Shown in pieces: positions 43,393 through 52,804 of a stretch of 64,000 bases of DNA. Below the pieces are notes generated by a model. That model did no database searches. It was not told the DNA's origin and was given only the letters and a program-made list of their open reading frames with translations. Position 1 is the first letter of the stretch; every line of letters begins with the position of its first letter. The stretch is from assembly GCA_035547835.1 (NCBI GenBank), contig DASZTW010000017.1, positions 1-64,000 of the forward strand. Reading direction: 5' to 3'. The position numbers were made by a program, and so were the translations under genes. This DNA is from Acidimicrobiales bacterium. GTDB lineage: Bacteria > Actinomycetota > Acidimicrobiia > Acidimicrobiales > Iamiaceae.

Positions 43393-44502
43393 TCAGGCCT
43401 CGCTGACGCCCGCGTCGCCGAAGGTCGCCATCTCCCCGAGGATCCGCGCCGCCGCCACGACGAGCGGTACGGCCAGCGCCGCGCCCGACCCCTCGCCGAG
43501 GCGCAACCCGAGGTCGAGCAGCGGCTCGACGCCGAGGTGGTCGAGGGCCGCCGACGCGCCGGGCTCCACCGAGCGGTGACCGGCGATGACCGCCGCAGCC
43601 ACGCCGGGCGCGAGCGCGTCGGCCACGAGCAGGGCGCTGAGGGCGATCACGCCGTCGACGACCACCGGCACGCGGGCTGCGACCCCGCCCAGGATGAAGC
43701 CGGCCAGCGCGGCGTGCTCCAACCCGCCGAGCTCGGCGAGGACGACCAACGGATCGGTCGACGAGCCCACACGGGCCACCGCGGCCGCGACCACGGCGGT
43801 CTTGCGATCGAGCGTCTCGTCGTCGATGCCCGTGCCACGGCCGGTGACCTCGGCCGCGCCGCGGCCCGTGAGAGAGGCGACCAGCGCCGCCGAGGCGGTG
43901 GTGTTGGCGATGCCCATGTCGCCCGTCACCAACAAGCGCGCGCCCCCGGCCACGAGCGCCGCCGCCACTTCCGCGCCGACGTCGAGCGCGGCACGTGCCT
44001 CGTCGACCGTCATGGCCGGGCGCACCGACAGGTCGTCGGTGCCGGGCCGCACCCGACGGTCGAGGAACACCGGGCCTGCCGCGAGGCTGCCCGCCGGAAG
44101 CTCCCGCGCAACACCAGGGATTTCGGGAACGTCGGTGGCAACTCCCACGTCGACGACCGTGAGGGCGGCACCGGCTTGGCGGGCCAGCACGTTGATGGCC
44201 GCGCCTCCGGCGCAGAAGTTGGCCACCATCTGCGCGGTGACCTCCTGCGGCCACGGCGACACCCCCTTTGCGAGCACGCCGTGGTCACCGGCGAACACGG
44301 CCACCGCCGCGGGTTCCGGCACCGGAGGCGGGCACGTACCGGCGATGGCGGCGAGCTGGGCCGAGAGCGACTCGAGCCGACCGAGCGAACCGGGCGGTTT
44401 GGTGAGCTGGTCCTGGCGAGCCACGGCGGCGGCGCGAGCGGCTTCGTCGAGCGGGCGCACGGCGGCACGCGCCTGCTCGAAAGGAGAGTCGGGCGATGGC
44501 AT
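43393..44502 (-). CDS. cobT: Nicotinate-nucleotide-dimethylbenzimidazole phosphoribosyltransferase
   Basis: A 369-residue CobT: QDQLTKPPGSLGRLESLSAQLAAI, VFAGDHGV, GDMGIANTTASAAL and GHRSVEPGA are family landmarks, and the catalytic Glu near the end of the family core is in LGEGSGAALA. It activates the lower ligand base for cobalamin. ATG at 44502. Last gene of a five-gene minus-strand cob operon. Confidence 0.92.
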   Translation of the reverse strand: MPSPDSPFEQARAAVRPLDEAARAAAVARQDQLTKPPGSLGRLESLSAQLAAIAGTCPPPVPEPAAVAVFAGDHGVLAKGVSPWPQEVTAQMVANFCAGGAAINVLARQAGAALTVVDVGVATDVPEIPGVARELPAGSLAAGPVFLDRRVRPGTDDLSVRPAMTVDEARAALDVGAEVAAALVAGGARLLVTGDMGIANTTASAALVASLTGRGAAEVTGRGTGIDDETLDRKTAVVAAAVARVGSSTDPLVVLAELGGLEHAALAGFILGGVAARVPVVVDGVIALSALLVADALAPGVAAAVIAGHRSVEPGASAALDHLGVEPLLDLGLRLGEGSGAALAVPLVVAAARILGEMATFGDAGVSEA

Positions 44503-44507
44503 GGAGG

Positions 44508-45443
44508 TCACCTCTCGGCGGTTGCGGCGGCGAGCGCGGCGCGCAGGTTTGGCAAGTCGGTGGGCCGCGGCACGGCGACCCGAAGTGTGCCCGGCATCCC
44601 GAAGCTGGTGCAGTCGCGGGTCACCACGCGTTGCGCGATCAGCGCGTCGCGCAGCCAGCTGGCCCCGTCGACCAGCACCCACGGCCCCGCGGTGTCGCGC
44701 ACGGTGAAGCCCGCACCTCGGAACAGATCGGCGAGCCCAGCGCGCAGGTCGACCACGTGGTCGCGCCAGGCCGCCAAGTCGACCGGTGCCAGCAGTTCCG
44801 GCAGCGCCGAGCACACCAGCCCGTTGACCGACCACTCCGGTTGCGCGGCCCGCAACCGGCCCAGGAGGTCGGCATCGCCCGACAGCACGTAACCGACCCG
44901 CAAGCCAGGGCACGCCAGGAGCTTCGTGAGCGAGCCCACCACCACTGCGCCCCGGCGGTGGTCGCCGCGCGTCCACGAGCCGGTCGCCAGCGGCCAGAAC
45001 GCTTCATCCCACACGCCTGCTTCCGCGTCCGCCGGTGCGAGCTCGCCGAGCGGGTTGTTGGGGTTCGACCGCCACACCGGTCCGCCGCCGCGGGGGTACA
45101 GCGAGAAGTCGGGCTCGATGACCGACCCGCCGAGTTCGGCAGCCACCAGCGAGATCGCCTCGGCGCCACCGTTGGTCAACAGCACTTCGTCGACCGGCAC
45201 GGCCATGACGCCGGCCAGCGCGGCGGCGGCAGCGGCGGGGTCGGGATACCGGCCGAGCGCGTCGAGGTGGCGGGCGACGACCGCCGACGGGTCGGGTGCC
45301 ACCGGGTTGAGGCTGGCCGACAAGTCGAGCACGTCGCCCGGGTCGAGCCCGAGCGAGGCCGCGATGCGGGCGCCGTCGCCGCCGTGCACGCGAGGGTCCG
45401 GCGCGCGGCCGCCGACGCCACCCGAACGTGGTGCGGCGGTCAT
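44508..45443 (-). CDS. cobC: Threonine-phosphate decarboxylase-like aminotransferase (CobC/CobD type)
   Basis: A 311-residue fold-type I PLP enzyme: HGGDGARIAASLGLDPGDVLDLSASLNPVAPDP at the start, and SLTKLLACPGLRVGY with the PLP Lys. Within a cob operon this is the enzyme that supplies the aminopropanol linker. It is slightly shorter than most (about 350). Overlaps cobD by ATGA. Confidence 0.85.
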   Translation of the reverse strand: MTAAPRSGGVGGRAPDPRVHGGDGARIAASLGLDPGDVLDLSASLNPVAPDPSAVVARHLDALGRYPDPAAAAAALAGVMAVPVDEVLLTNGGAEAISLVAAELGGSVIEPDFSLYPRGGGPVWRSNPNNPLGELAPADAEAGVWDEAFWPLATGSWTRGDHRRGAVVVGSLTKLLACPGLRVGYVLSGDADLLGRLRAAQPEWSVNGLVCSALPELLAPVDLAAWRDHVVDLRAGLADLFRGAGFTVRDTAGPWVLVDGASWLRDALIAQRVVTRDCTSFGMPGTLRVAVPRPTDLPNLRAALAAATAER

Positions 45444-46450
45444 CGGGCGACCCCCCGGCGCGGCGACGCCCGCCGCACGCGTCGCTCGGCGGCCGCGACC
45501 GTCGGGGCGACGACCGGGGCGAGGAGCACGGCGGCGAGCGCCAGGTCGACGTCGCGAGCCAACCGGCAGGCGCGGGCGATGTCGGCCACCCGCGCCGCAG
45601 ATCCGTCGCCCAGCGAAGCGCGCACTTCCCGCCGGTCGCCGTAGTCGTTGGTCCCACCGAGGCGCACGCCCAACGCGGCGGCGAAGGCCGCTTCGACCAC
45701 GCCCGCGCTCGGGGACGGATGGTTCGGCGCGTCGCGACGAACCGCGCGCCACACCGCGCGGGCACGGTGGGGCCGGACGGCTGCGACGAGCGCAGCGGCG
45801 ACGCGGGCGGGCACCACGTTGGCCGCGTCGTCGAGCTTGGCCGCCGCCCATCCAAAGCGCTCGTAGCGCGGTGAGTGGTGCCCGACCATCGCGTCGAGCG
45901 TGTTGGCCGCCCGGTACACGAGCACCCCGCAGGGTCCCGCGACCGCCGCCCACCAGGCCGGCGCGACCACTGCGTCAACCGTGTTCTCGGCCACCGACTC
46001 CACCGCGGCCCGCGCCACTTCTCCTTCGTCGAGGCCCGACGGGTCACGGCCCACCAGCCACGGCAGCTGCTGCCGGGCCGAGCCGAGATCGCCGACGGCC
46101 AGCGCGTCGCCGACACGCCGGGCCGCGCGGTCGAGCCCGCCGCCGCCGGTCGCCACCAGCGCCGGCACGAACGCGAGCGCCACCCGCCCCAGGCCGGAGC
46201 GCGAGCCGGCGCGCGCCAACGCCACGCCTGCCGCCGCGGCGATGCCGACCCCGATCGCGAGGTGCACGACGCCCGCGGCCCGCGCGTCGCGCCAGGTCCA
46301 CCGCTCGACGCGGCTCATCGCGGTGCCGAACCACGCAACCGGGTGCCACGCGTCGGGTGGGTCGCCGACGGAGCGGTCGACCACGATCGCGAGCGCCGCC
46401 CCTGCGCAGCCGGCGCGGAGTCCGTGCACCTTGATCGCGGACCTCACCAC
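45440..46450 (-). CDS. cobD: Adenosylcobinamide-phosphate synthase
   Basis: A 336-residue membrane protein of the CbiB/CobD family: DRSVGDPPDAWHPVAWFGTAM, ESVAENTVDAVVAPAWWAAVAGPCGVLVYRAANTLDAMVGH and PNHPSPSAGVVEAAFAAALGVRLGG. It joins the aminopropanol group to cobyrinate. GTG at 46450, or at 46447 with a GTGA overlap with cobS. Several hydrophobic helices. Confidence 0.9.
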   Translation of the reverse strand: MVRSAIKVHGLRAGCAGAALAIVVDRSVGDPPDAWHPVAWFGTAMSRVERWTWRDARAAGVVHLAIGVGIAAAAGVALARAGSRSGLGRVALAFVPALVATGGGGLDRAARRVGDALAVGDLGSARQQLPWLVGRDPSGLDEGEVARAAVESVAENTVDAVVAPAWWAAVAGPCGVLVYRAANTLDAMVGHHSPRYERFGWAAAKLDDAANVVPARVAAALVAAVRPHRARAVWRAVRRDAPNHPSPSAGVVEAAFAAALGVRLGGTNDYGDRREVRASLGDGSAARVADIARACRLARDVDLALAAVLLAPVVAPTVAAAERRVRRASPRRGVAR

Positions 46451-47160
46451 TTGGCAGTGGCCAGCACGAGCGCGACGGTCTCGCCGAGCACCCCGGCGGC
46501 TCCGAGGACATCGCCGGTGAAACCACCAAGGCGGACGTTGGCCAAGGCGTACAGCGCCGCTGCCGCCAGCACGACCCCGGCCACCGCCACCACACCCGCC
46601 ACCCCCGCACCCCAGGCTGCCAGCGCGCCGCCCGCGACCACTCCGACGATCCCGGTCACGGCCAGGGGCAGGGGCCCGTCACCGAGGAACACCGACGCGA
46701 GCCCGCCTTCGGCCCGGGCGTACGGCACCAGCACCGGGCCGAGCACCATCACCGATCGCGAGGCGCACCAGATGCCCGCCACCAGCGCGATGTCCGGTCG
46801 GATCGACGAGAACGCCGCGAACCGGGCGACGAGCACGACGACCGCCGTGGCGACGCCGAACGCGCCGAGGTCCGGCGCGTCCATGACCTCGAGCCGTCGA
46901 CGCCGCGGCAGGTGCGGAAGCAGGCCGTCGGCCGTGTCGGCCAGACCGTCGAGGTGCAGCATCCCGGTGAGGCCGAGATCAGCCACGACCGCCAGCGCAG
47001 CCGGCACCAACGGGCTGGTCCACCCCTTGCCCGCGCCCCACCAGACCACGCCCACGAGCGCGCCGATCGCGGCGCCCACCGCGGGGAACCACCGCATGGT
47101 GCGGCCGTCGGGGATCGACGCGCCACCGAACAAGGTGAGGAACCCGAGCGCCTTTCGCAT
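46444..47160 (-). CDS. cobS: Adenosylcobinamide-GDP ribazoletransferase (cobalamin synthase)
   Basis: A 238-residue CobS: hydrophobic membrane protein with HLDGLADTADGLL, the family Mg-binding motif, and PYARAEGGLASVF. It performs the last assembly step of the nucleotide loop at the membrane. ATG at 47160 shares one base with the cobU stop (TGATG). Confidence 0.92.
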   Translation of the reverse strand: MRKALGFLTLFGGASIPDGRTMRWFPAVGAAIGALVGVVWWGAGKGWTSPLVPAALAVVADLGLTGMLHLDGLADTADGLLPHLPRRRRLEVMDAPDLGAFGVATAVVVLVARFAAFSSIRPDIALVAGIWCASRSVMVLGPVLVPYARAEGGLASVFLGDGPLPLAVTGIVGVVAGGALAAWGAGVAGVVAVAGVVLAAAALYALANVRLGGFTGDVLGAAGVLGETVALVLATAKW

Positions 47161-47657
47161 CAGACCTCGATGGTGCGGCCGGCGACCACCAGCAGCACCC
47201 GGTCGGCGGCTGCCGCCACCGCCTGGTTGAGGTCGCCGAGCGCGTCGACGAACTGCCGGCCCGCCTGCGATCCGGGGTGCACCGACAGCCCGACTTCCTC
47301 CGACACGACCACCGCGTCGCCTGCCCGCGAGCGCAGCGCGTCGACCAGCCCAGCTGCGTCGACCTGCAGGTCCGGCGCGGCCGCCACCCAGGTGCCGAGG
47401 CTGTCGAGGAGCGCGACGCCGCCGAGCGACGACAGCATCGGTGCCATCAGCGCGGTGTCGACGATCTCGAGGGTGGCCCACCCGACGGGTCGCCGGGCTC
47501 GGTGCGCGGCGATGCGGGCAGCCATGGCGTCGTCGGTGGCGATGCCGGTGGCGACGTACGTGACGGCGGCGCCGGTGGCGTTCGTGAGGTCGCGCGCGAT
47601 GCCTTCGGCCACGGCCGACTTCCCGGACCTCGTCCCGCCCAACACCAACGTGATCAC
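47160..47657 (-). CDS. cobU: Adenosylcobinamide kinase/guanylyltransferase
   Basis: A 165-residue CobU: P-loop GGTRSGKS (7-14), VTYVATG, LLDSLGTWVAA, and VVVSEEVGLSVHPGSQAGRQFVDALGDLNQAVAAAADRVLLVVAGRTIEV. It phosphorylates and guanylylates adenosylcobinamide. First gene of the cob operon. GTG start at 47657. I see no cobalamin riboswitch in the short upstream gap. Confidence 0.92.
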   Translation of the reverse strand: MITLVLGGTRSGKSAVAEGIARDLTNATGAAVTYVATGIATDDAMAARIAAHRARRPVGWATLEIVDTALMAPMLSSLGGVALLDSLGTWVAAAPDLQVDAAGLVDALRSRAGDAVVVSEEVGLSVHPGSQAGRQFVDALGDLNQAVAAAADRVLLVVAGRTIEV

Positions 47658-47741
47658 CGCACCTCCGCCGGCATCGTCGGGACCCTGGCCACGCGCCGAA
47701 GCTACTGCGCGCCCGTCACGATCCCGAAGGCCGGACGGAGG

Positions 47742-49679
47742 TCAGGGAGCGACGGCGTCGGCGATGAAGCGGGTGAGGTTCGGCGAGCCCCAGCCGGTGA
47801 CGTAGTCCCACCCGGCGTGGGTGGTGTACAAGCCGTTGCCGACCACCGGCAGGCCGAGCAGCCCGGTGGTGACGTCGAAGAAGTCGCGCTGCTGGTGGGC
47901 CTTGCCGAGGCGATAGATCGTCTCGTTCGCGAAGCCGAGCCCACCCGTGTCGGTCGACGCGGCTTGCGCCCGGGCCCACATGCCGACCCACAGCGGCGAC
48001 GACAGCGACGTGCCGCCGCCCGAGGAGTCGGAGCCGTCGCTGACGATCGGGTAGTAGTTCGTGAGCGCGTCACCGGAGAGCGCGGCGATGTCGGGGATGC
48101 CGCGGCACGGCTTGGCGGTGTTGGTCAGCTTGCCGTCGCTGGTGCCGAGGCAGGGCAGGTTCACCCCCGACACACCTGCCTGGTACGCGGGCTGATCGAT
48201 GAACAACGTGTCGCCGCCGCCCCCGAAGGTCCAGCCGTACTCGAGCGCGCGCTGTGGCGGCGTGGTGGTCGTGGTGTACAAGACGGTGCCGCCGACTGCG
48301 GTCACGTACGGGCTGCTGGCGGGATACAGCGTGAACGGCACGGCTTGGTTGGCCACGCCGTTGCCCGCGCCGACCACCGGCAGGTACACGATCGGGCACG
48401 ACGAGCCGGCGTCGCCCGACGCGGCGAACAGCGTCTTGCCCTGCAACGTGGCCTTGCGGAGCGTGGCGTCAGCGACGGGCTGCAGCTCGTTGATCAGGCC
48501 GGTGCCGGCGCCGAGCGACATGACCGACGGGTCATTCAGGATCTTGCCCAACAGGCCGTCGATCACATTGCCGGGCAACGACTGCTCGCACTCACCGAAC
48601 GAGGCGTTGGCCTGTCGCGGTGCCCCGGCGTCGGCTGCCCAGGTGTCGAAGAGCTGTGCGACGTGGGCGTCGCTGAGGTCGGGCGCGAAGTACAAGTCGA
48701 TCCGCGACAGCCCGGGCGCCATGCCGGCGGCGGCCTGGGTGTCGATGTTCCACTCGGCCAAGCCGGACGTGTCGCCGAATGAGCCGCTGCCGATGTGGTG
48801 CACGGTCACGGGCGTCTGGGTGGGCAGGTGGAACTCGGTCTCGAAGCGGTGCAGGTCGAGGATCACCTGGCCGGTGGCGCCGGCGCCGAACACCGCGACG
48901 GTCTGGCCGCCGCCGATGTTGCCGCTCGGCATCTGGTACGCGCCCCAGAGGTCTTGCGGCGTCTGCTCGTCGATGTTGGCGTCGAGCAGGTTCGCCACCG
49001 GCCCGAGCGCGGAGGTGGCACGCCGGGCGGCGGCGCGCTGACGGGCACGCTGCGCCCGCTCGTGGGTGGTGATCGACTGCTGCAAGGTGTTGAGCCCGAG
49101 CACCGACGAGATGCCGAGCTGCGACGGCACGCGGGGCGCCGCCGTGTTGGCGAGGAACGTGGTCGCGCCCGAGCGGAACGTGTGGAGCCGCACGCCGAAG
49201 CGCGACTGGACCTGGCGCACGGTGCCGCTGACCCCGATCAGGTCGCGCAGCGGCGACGAGTACGTGACGCGCAGGCCTGCCGCCTCGAGCCACTTGCGAG
49301 TGGCGGTCCAGCGCGCCGCGGGCGCGCCGAAGCGGTCGGCGATCTGGGTGGGCGTGAGGTAGCGGTGATAGCTGGAGCCCCCGGCCGTGTAGATCGCCCG
49401 GTACGCCGCCGCCTCACCCGCCGGGTTGGCGCCCGACACGGCCACCGCCAAGTCGAGCTTGGTGCCCGCGGGCGCGGCGCCGAGGTCGGTCAGCGATCGG
49501 AGGCCGGGCACGACCAACCCGTGGAGCGCGACGAGGTGACCCTCGGGCGTGCGGCGCCCGGTGGCCCGTTCCGCGGCTGCCGGAAGCGCCACGGTGGCCA
49601 CGAGGACCACCACCAGCGCGGCGATGGACACCGTCCGTCGCGGGATGCGTCCGACTTTCACGTTTCGCGACATGTTCAC
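47742..49679 (-). CDS. S53-family serine-carboxyl peptidase (sedolisin/kumamolisin-like)
   Basis: A 645-residue secreted protease: signal peptide (about 1-36), activation prodomain (about 45-205), and catalytic domain with Glu309/Asp313 (LAEWNIDTQ), oxyanion Asp423 (ASGDAGS) and Ser558 (GGTSLSSP). The C-terminal WDYVTGWGSPN fits the calcium site. Sedolisins act at acid pH. Start at 49679 (GTG) or ATG at 49673. Upstream of nothing on its strand; divergent from the SpoU gene. Confidence 0.9.
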   Translation of the reverse strand: MNMSRNVKVGRIPRRTVSIAALVVVLVATVALPAAAERATGRRTPEGHLVALHGLVVPGLRSLTDLGAAPAGTKLDLAVAVSGANPAGEAAAYRAIYTAGGSSYHRYLTPTQIADRFGAPAARWTATRKWLEAAGLRVTYSSPLRDLIGVSGTVRQVQSRFGVRLHTFRSGATTFLANTAAPRVPSQLGISSVLGLNTLQQSITTHERAQRARQRAAARRATSALGPVANLLDANIDEQTPQDLWGAYQMPSGNIGGGQTVAVFGAGATGQVILDLHRFETEFHLPTQTPVTVHHIGSGSFGDTSGLAEWNIDTQAAAGMAPGLSRIDLYFAPDLSDAHVAQLFDTWAADAGAPRQANASFGECEQSLPGNVIDGLLGKILNDPSVMSLGAGTGLINELQPVADATLRKATLQGKTLFAASGDAGSSCPIVYLPVVGAGNGVANQAVPFTLYPASSPYVTAVGGTVLYTTTTTPPQRALEYGWTFGGGGDTLFIDQPAYQAGVSGVNLPCLGTSDGKLTNTAKPCRGIPDIAALSGDALTNYYPIVSDGSDSSGGGTSLSSPLWVGMWARAQAASTDTGGLGFANETIYRLGKAHQQRDFFDVTTGLLGLPVVGNGLYTTHAGWDYVTGWGSPNLTRFIADAVAP

Positions 49680-49770
49680 GATCTACGACGATATGCCCCG
49701 ATCCTCCTGCTTTGCAGGCGAAGTGCGCCGATGCGCGGCGCCACACGGGGGTGCGGACCAAGGGCTCTCG

Positions 49771-49776
49771 TACGCT
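49771..49776 (+). promoter_or_regulatory. -10 element for a leaderless SpoU transcript
   Basis: TACGCT ends 7 nt before the GTG at 49784; no Shine-Dalgarno. Confidence 0.35.
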
Positions 49777-49783
49777 GTCTGAC

Positions 49784-50458
49784 GTGGACCAGCAGCGACC
49801 AGCCGGCGGCGAGGACCGCGAGGTCGGAGTGGGCCCGCACCCGCGCCCGTGGCCGGACGACCCGCGGCTCGACCCCGAACTGCTGGCCAACGGTGACCGG
49901 CGCAACGTGGTCGACCGGTTCCGCTACTGGCGGGTCGAGGCGATCGTGGCCGATCTCGACGCCCGCCGTCACCCGTTCCACGTGGCGATCGAGAACTGGC
50001 ACCACGACCTCAACATCGGCACCGTGGTTCGCAACGCCAACGCGTTCGGCGCGGCTGCTGTCCACATCGTGGGCAAGCGCCGTTGGAACCGGCGCGGCGC
50101 GATGGTGACCGACCGCTACCAGCACGTCGCCCACCACCCCACGATCGAAGGTCTGGTGGACTTCGCTCACCACGAGGGACTGGCGGTGGTCGGCATCGAC
50201 AACGTCGCCGGCTCCCGCCCGATCGAGCAGGTGGTGCTACCCGAGCGGTGCATCTTGCTGTTCGGCCAGGAAGGGCCGGGGCTGTCGGCGGCGGCCCGTG
50301 CCGCGTGCTCGGCCGTGTGTTCGATCACCATGTACGGTTCGACCCGCTCGATCAACGCAGGGGTGGCGTCGGGCATCGCCTTGCACACCTGGGTGCGCCA
50401 GCACGCCACGGCCGCAGCACCTGCCGGAGCGTCCCTCGACCCGAGCCTCGAACCGTGA
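49784..50458 (+). CDS. SpoU/TrmH-family RNA 2'-O-methyltransferase
   Basis: A 224-residue SPOUT methyltransferase: motif 1 NIGTVVRNANAFG, motif 2 LLFGQEGPGLS and motif 3 STRSINAGVASGIALH, which form the trefoil knot that binds S-adenosylmethionine. Target RNA unknown (tRNA or rRNA). GTG at 49784 is chosen from a -10 seven nt upstream. Overlaps the following TetR gene by GTGA. Confidence 0.85.
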   Translation: MDQQRPAGGEDREVGVGPHPRPWPDDPRLDPELLANGDRRNVVDRFRYWRVEAIVADLDARRHPFHVAIENWHHDLNIGTVVRNANAFGAAAVHIVGKRRWNRRGAMVTDRYQHVAHHPTIEGLVDFAHHEGLAVVGIDNVAGSRPIEQVVLPERCILLFGQEGPGLSAAARAACSAVCSITMYGSTRSINAGVASGIALHTWVRQHATAAAPAGASLDPSLEP

Positions 50459-51180
50459 CCCGCAAGCACCATCCCAAGCCCCGCCGCACACCCGACCAGA
50501 CCCGGGCCGAAGCCCGCGCCGAGCGCCGCTCCGGCCTGCTCGACGCCGCTCTGGTCGCCATCCGCCGCGACGGCTCCAACATCTCGATGGAGGCGATCGC
50601 CGCGGAGGGCGGGGTCACCAAGCCGATCCTGTACCGCCACTTCGGCGACCGGGAGGGTCTGCTGCAAGCGCTCACCGAACGGTTCGGCGACACGCTCGTG
50701 GCCCGCCTCCGCGCCGGCCTGCCCGCTGGCAGCGACGTCCGCGAAGCCACCCGCACCGCCATCGACGGCTACATCGGCACGATCGAACAAGACCCCGACC
50801 TCTACCGGTTCATCATCCAGCAGACGCCGGTCGGCGGGGGCACATTGCAGGGTTTGGTCGACCAGGTGGCCGCGCTGCTCGCCACCGTGATCGGCGAGAC
50901 GCTGCGCACGATCGGCGCCGACTCGGGTGCCGCCGAGATCTGGGCCTATTCGATCGTCGGGATGGTGCACGTGGCGGGTGACCACTGGGTCGCGCACCCC
51001 ACGATGCCCCGCGAGCGCCTCGTCGAGTACCTGACGGGTCTGCTGTGGACCGGCATGGCTGGTAGCTCGATCCGCCTGGTCGGCGACCCCGAGATCCGGC
51101 GGACGCTCGCCGACGGCCTCGCCGACGACTTGGCGAAGGGCCAGTCGCCCGACCCGGCCGCGCCGCTCAGCGGGCTGTGA
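50455..51180 (+). CDS. TetR-family regulator
   Basis: A 241-residue TetR protein: HTH in LLDAALVAIRRDGSNISMEAIAAEGGVTKPILYRHFGDREGLLQALTERFG, C-terminal domain typical of the actinobacterial TetR_C subgroup (YRFIIQQTP...VHVAGDHWVAHPTMPRERLVEYLTGLLWTGM). GTG at 50455 overlaps the SpoU stop. It may regulate the DUF7064-like gene that follows; no operator was identified. Confidence 0.83.
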   Translation: MTRKHHPKPRRTPDQTRAEARAERRSGLLDAALVAIRRDGSNISMEAIAAEGGVTKPILYRHFGDREGLLQALTERFGDTLVARLRAGLPAGSDVREATRTAIDGYIGTIEQDPDLYRFIIQQTPVGGGTLQGLVDQVAALLATVIGETLRTIGADSGAAEIWAYSIVGMVHVAGDHWVAHPTMPRERLVEYLTGLLWTGMAGSSIRLVGDPEIRRTLADGLADDLAKGQSPDPAAPLSGL

Positions 51181-51232
51181 GCGAGCCCGGGCCAACGGCC
51201 GGTCCGGTCATCGCCTCGGCCGGTGGCGGCGC

Positions 51233-51238
51233 TACCGT
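51233..51238 (+). promoter_or_regulatory. -10 element for a leaderless transcript of the CrtC/AttH-like gene
   Basis: TACCGT ends 6 nt before the GTG at 51245. Confidence 0.35.
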
Positions 51239-51244
51239 CCGGCT

Positions 51245-52246
51245 GTGCGCCGACTGACCCCGCTCGACGAGCTCCTCGCCCACCAGATCCCCGAGCCGAT
51301 CACGACCGTCGGCATCGAGCACCCGCACTGGCGCGAGTCGTACTTCTTCGAAGCCCACGGTCCGAGCCCCGACAGCGACATGGTGGCCGTCGGGTTCGGC
51401 TGCTACCCGCAACGCCAGGCGATGGACGCTGTGGTGCTCGGCCGGATCGGCGACCAGCCGCTGTTCGCGCACGCCCGGCGCGAGTGGGGCCTCGACCCGC
51501 AGACACCGGTGGCCGGCCCCGTCCGCGTCACGATCGAGGAGCCGTTCGAACGGATCCGCTTGCAGATCGACGGCGCCAACGGGCTGCAAGCTGACCTCAC
51601 GTTTCGGGCCCGCACCGAGCCCTACGGGTTGCGGCGGGGACGACTGCTCGATGACAACGGGCTGTTGATCTGGGACCAGTCACACATGATCCAGAGCGGC
51701 GTGTGGTCCGGCGAGTACCGCTTCGGCGGCGTGTACCAGACCGTCGCCGGGTGGGTTGGCCAGCGCGACCACTCGTGGGGCGTGCGAGACCACGGCCGTG
51801 CGCCGCTGTGGATGTGGTTCGCGATCCAGCTCCCTGACGGCATGCTCGGCGCCTGGCACTGGGAGGACCGCAACGGCGCCCGGATCTTCACCGACGGTTG
51901 CTGGGCACCGGCCGATCGCAGCGACCCGATCCCGGTGATCGACGTGCGCCACTCGATCTCGTGGCTCGACGGCGGCGGCCAGCCCACCACGTGGGACGGC
52001 CAGGGCGAGTCGGTGACCGGTCTGGGCGGCCGGGTGGTGTTCACGCTGGCGGGCGGCCAGCAGATCGAGATCTCCGCGCGCGGCACTTGGGGGGCCCGCT
52101 ACACGCCGTTCCACGGCGGCGGCCAGCACCTCATGGCGGTGACGGCCGACGACGGCCGCGAAGGCACCGCAGTCTTCGAGGTCACCGGCTGCGACCACCA
52201 CCACTTCTTCCCGCTCGGCTACCAGCCCGGCCCGCTCCCGGCCTGA
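51245..52246 (+). CDS. CrtC/AttH (DUF7064/7065)-like protein
   Basis: A 333-residue beta-rich protein with the landmark GQRDHSWGVRDHG near 180-192, plus HWRESYFFEAHGP and HHHFFPLGY. It resembles the double-lipocalin-fold group related to hydroxyneurosporene synthase and AttH that often sits beside TetR genes in lipid or terpenoid loci of actinobacteria. No catalytic assignment can be made. GTG at 51245, 6 nt after a -10. Confidence 0.6.
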   Translation: MRRLTPLDELLAHQIPEPITTVGIEHPHWRESYFFEAHGPSPDSDMVAVGFGCYPQRQAMDAVVLGRIGDQPLFAHARREWGLDPQTPVAGPVRVTIEEPFERIRLQIDGANGLQADLTFRARTEPYGLRRGRLLDDNGLLIWDQSHMIQSGVWSGEYRFGGVYQTVAGWVGQRDHSWGVRDHGRAPLWMWFAIQLPDGMLGAWHWEDRNGARIFTDGCWAPADRSDPIPVIDVRHSISWLDGGGQPTTWDGQGESVTGLGGRVVFTLAGGQQIEISARGTWGARYTPFHGGGQHLMAVTADDGREGTAVFEVTGCDHHHFFPLGYQPGPLPA

Positions 52247-52269
52247 CGCGGCGTTTGCGCGAGCGTCCA

Positions 52270-52671
52270 GTGGGGCAGGCGGCGAACGTGTTCCGAACGC
52301 AACTGCCGCCTGTGCCCGCCAACGCGCGCGCGGCGCGGCAGTTCGTCACCGCGGCGCTCACCGACTTGCGGTGCAGCCACTTGGAGGCCACCGCGGCGCT
52401 GCTCACCAGCGAGCTGGTCACCAACGCCATCGTGCACGCCCACACCCCAATCGAGGTCCGCGTGGTGCTGAGCCGGCCAGGGCGGATCCGCATCGAGGTC
52501 GACGACGACGATTCGGCCGAGCCGGTCGCGCCGCCCACCCCGATCTGGCCGAGCGGCGACGACGAGAGTGGCCGGGGCCTCGCCATGGTGGCGGCCCTCG
52601 CCGCGGCATGGGGCGTCGACCTCCACACGCCGCCGGCGCCCGGCAAGACGGTCTGGTTCGAGCTGAGTTGA
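52270..52671 (+). CDS. HATPase_c anti-sigma/regulatory ATPase
   Basis: A 133-residue GHKL ATPase domain: RAARQFVTAAL, LLTSELVTNAIVHA (N box with Glu and Asn), and ESGRGLAMVAALAAAWGVD (G box). Such stand-alone domains act as anti-sigma or anti-anti-sigma regulators. The start is uncertain: GTG at 52270 or 52288, or TTG at 52255. It lies two genes before the SigF-like factor in the same direction. Confidence 0.75.
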   Translation: MGQAANVFRTQLPPVPANARAARQFVTAALTDLRCSHLEATAALLTSELVTNAIVHAHTPIEVRVVLSRPGRIRIEVDDDDSAEPVAPPTPIWPSGDDESGRGLAMVAALAAAWGVDLHTPPAPGKTVWFELS

Positions 52672-52804
52672 GCCGTCTTCGGAGCGCAACAGCGCCTGGG
52701 CGCGCACCGCAGCGGCCGGGCGTCGCGCGGGTCGCCGGCCCGGTCGGCCGTTCGGGCGGGTGTGCCAGACTCGACCAGCCCCTCCCACACCCGTGAGGTC
52801 CCGC

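Noticed and set aside
47658-47741. Cobalamin riboswitch before the cob operon
   Set aside because: Only 84 nt separate cobU from the next gene and no B12-box or multi-stem layout is visible.
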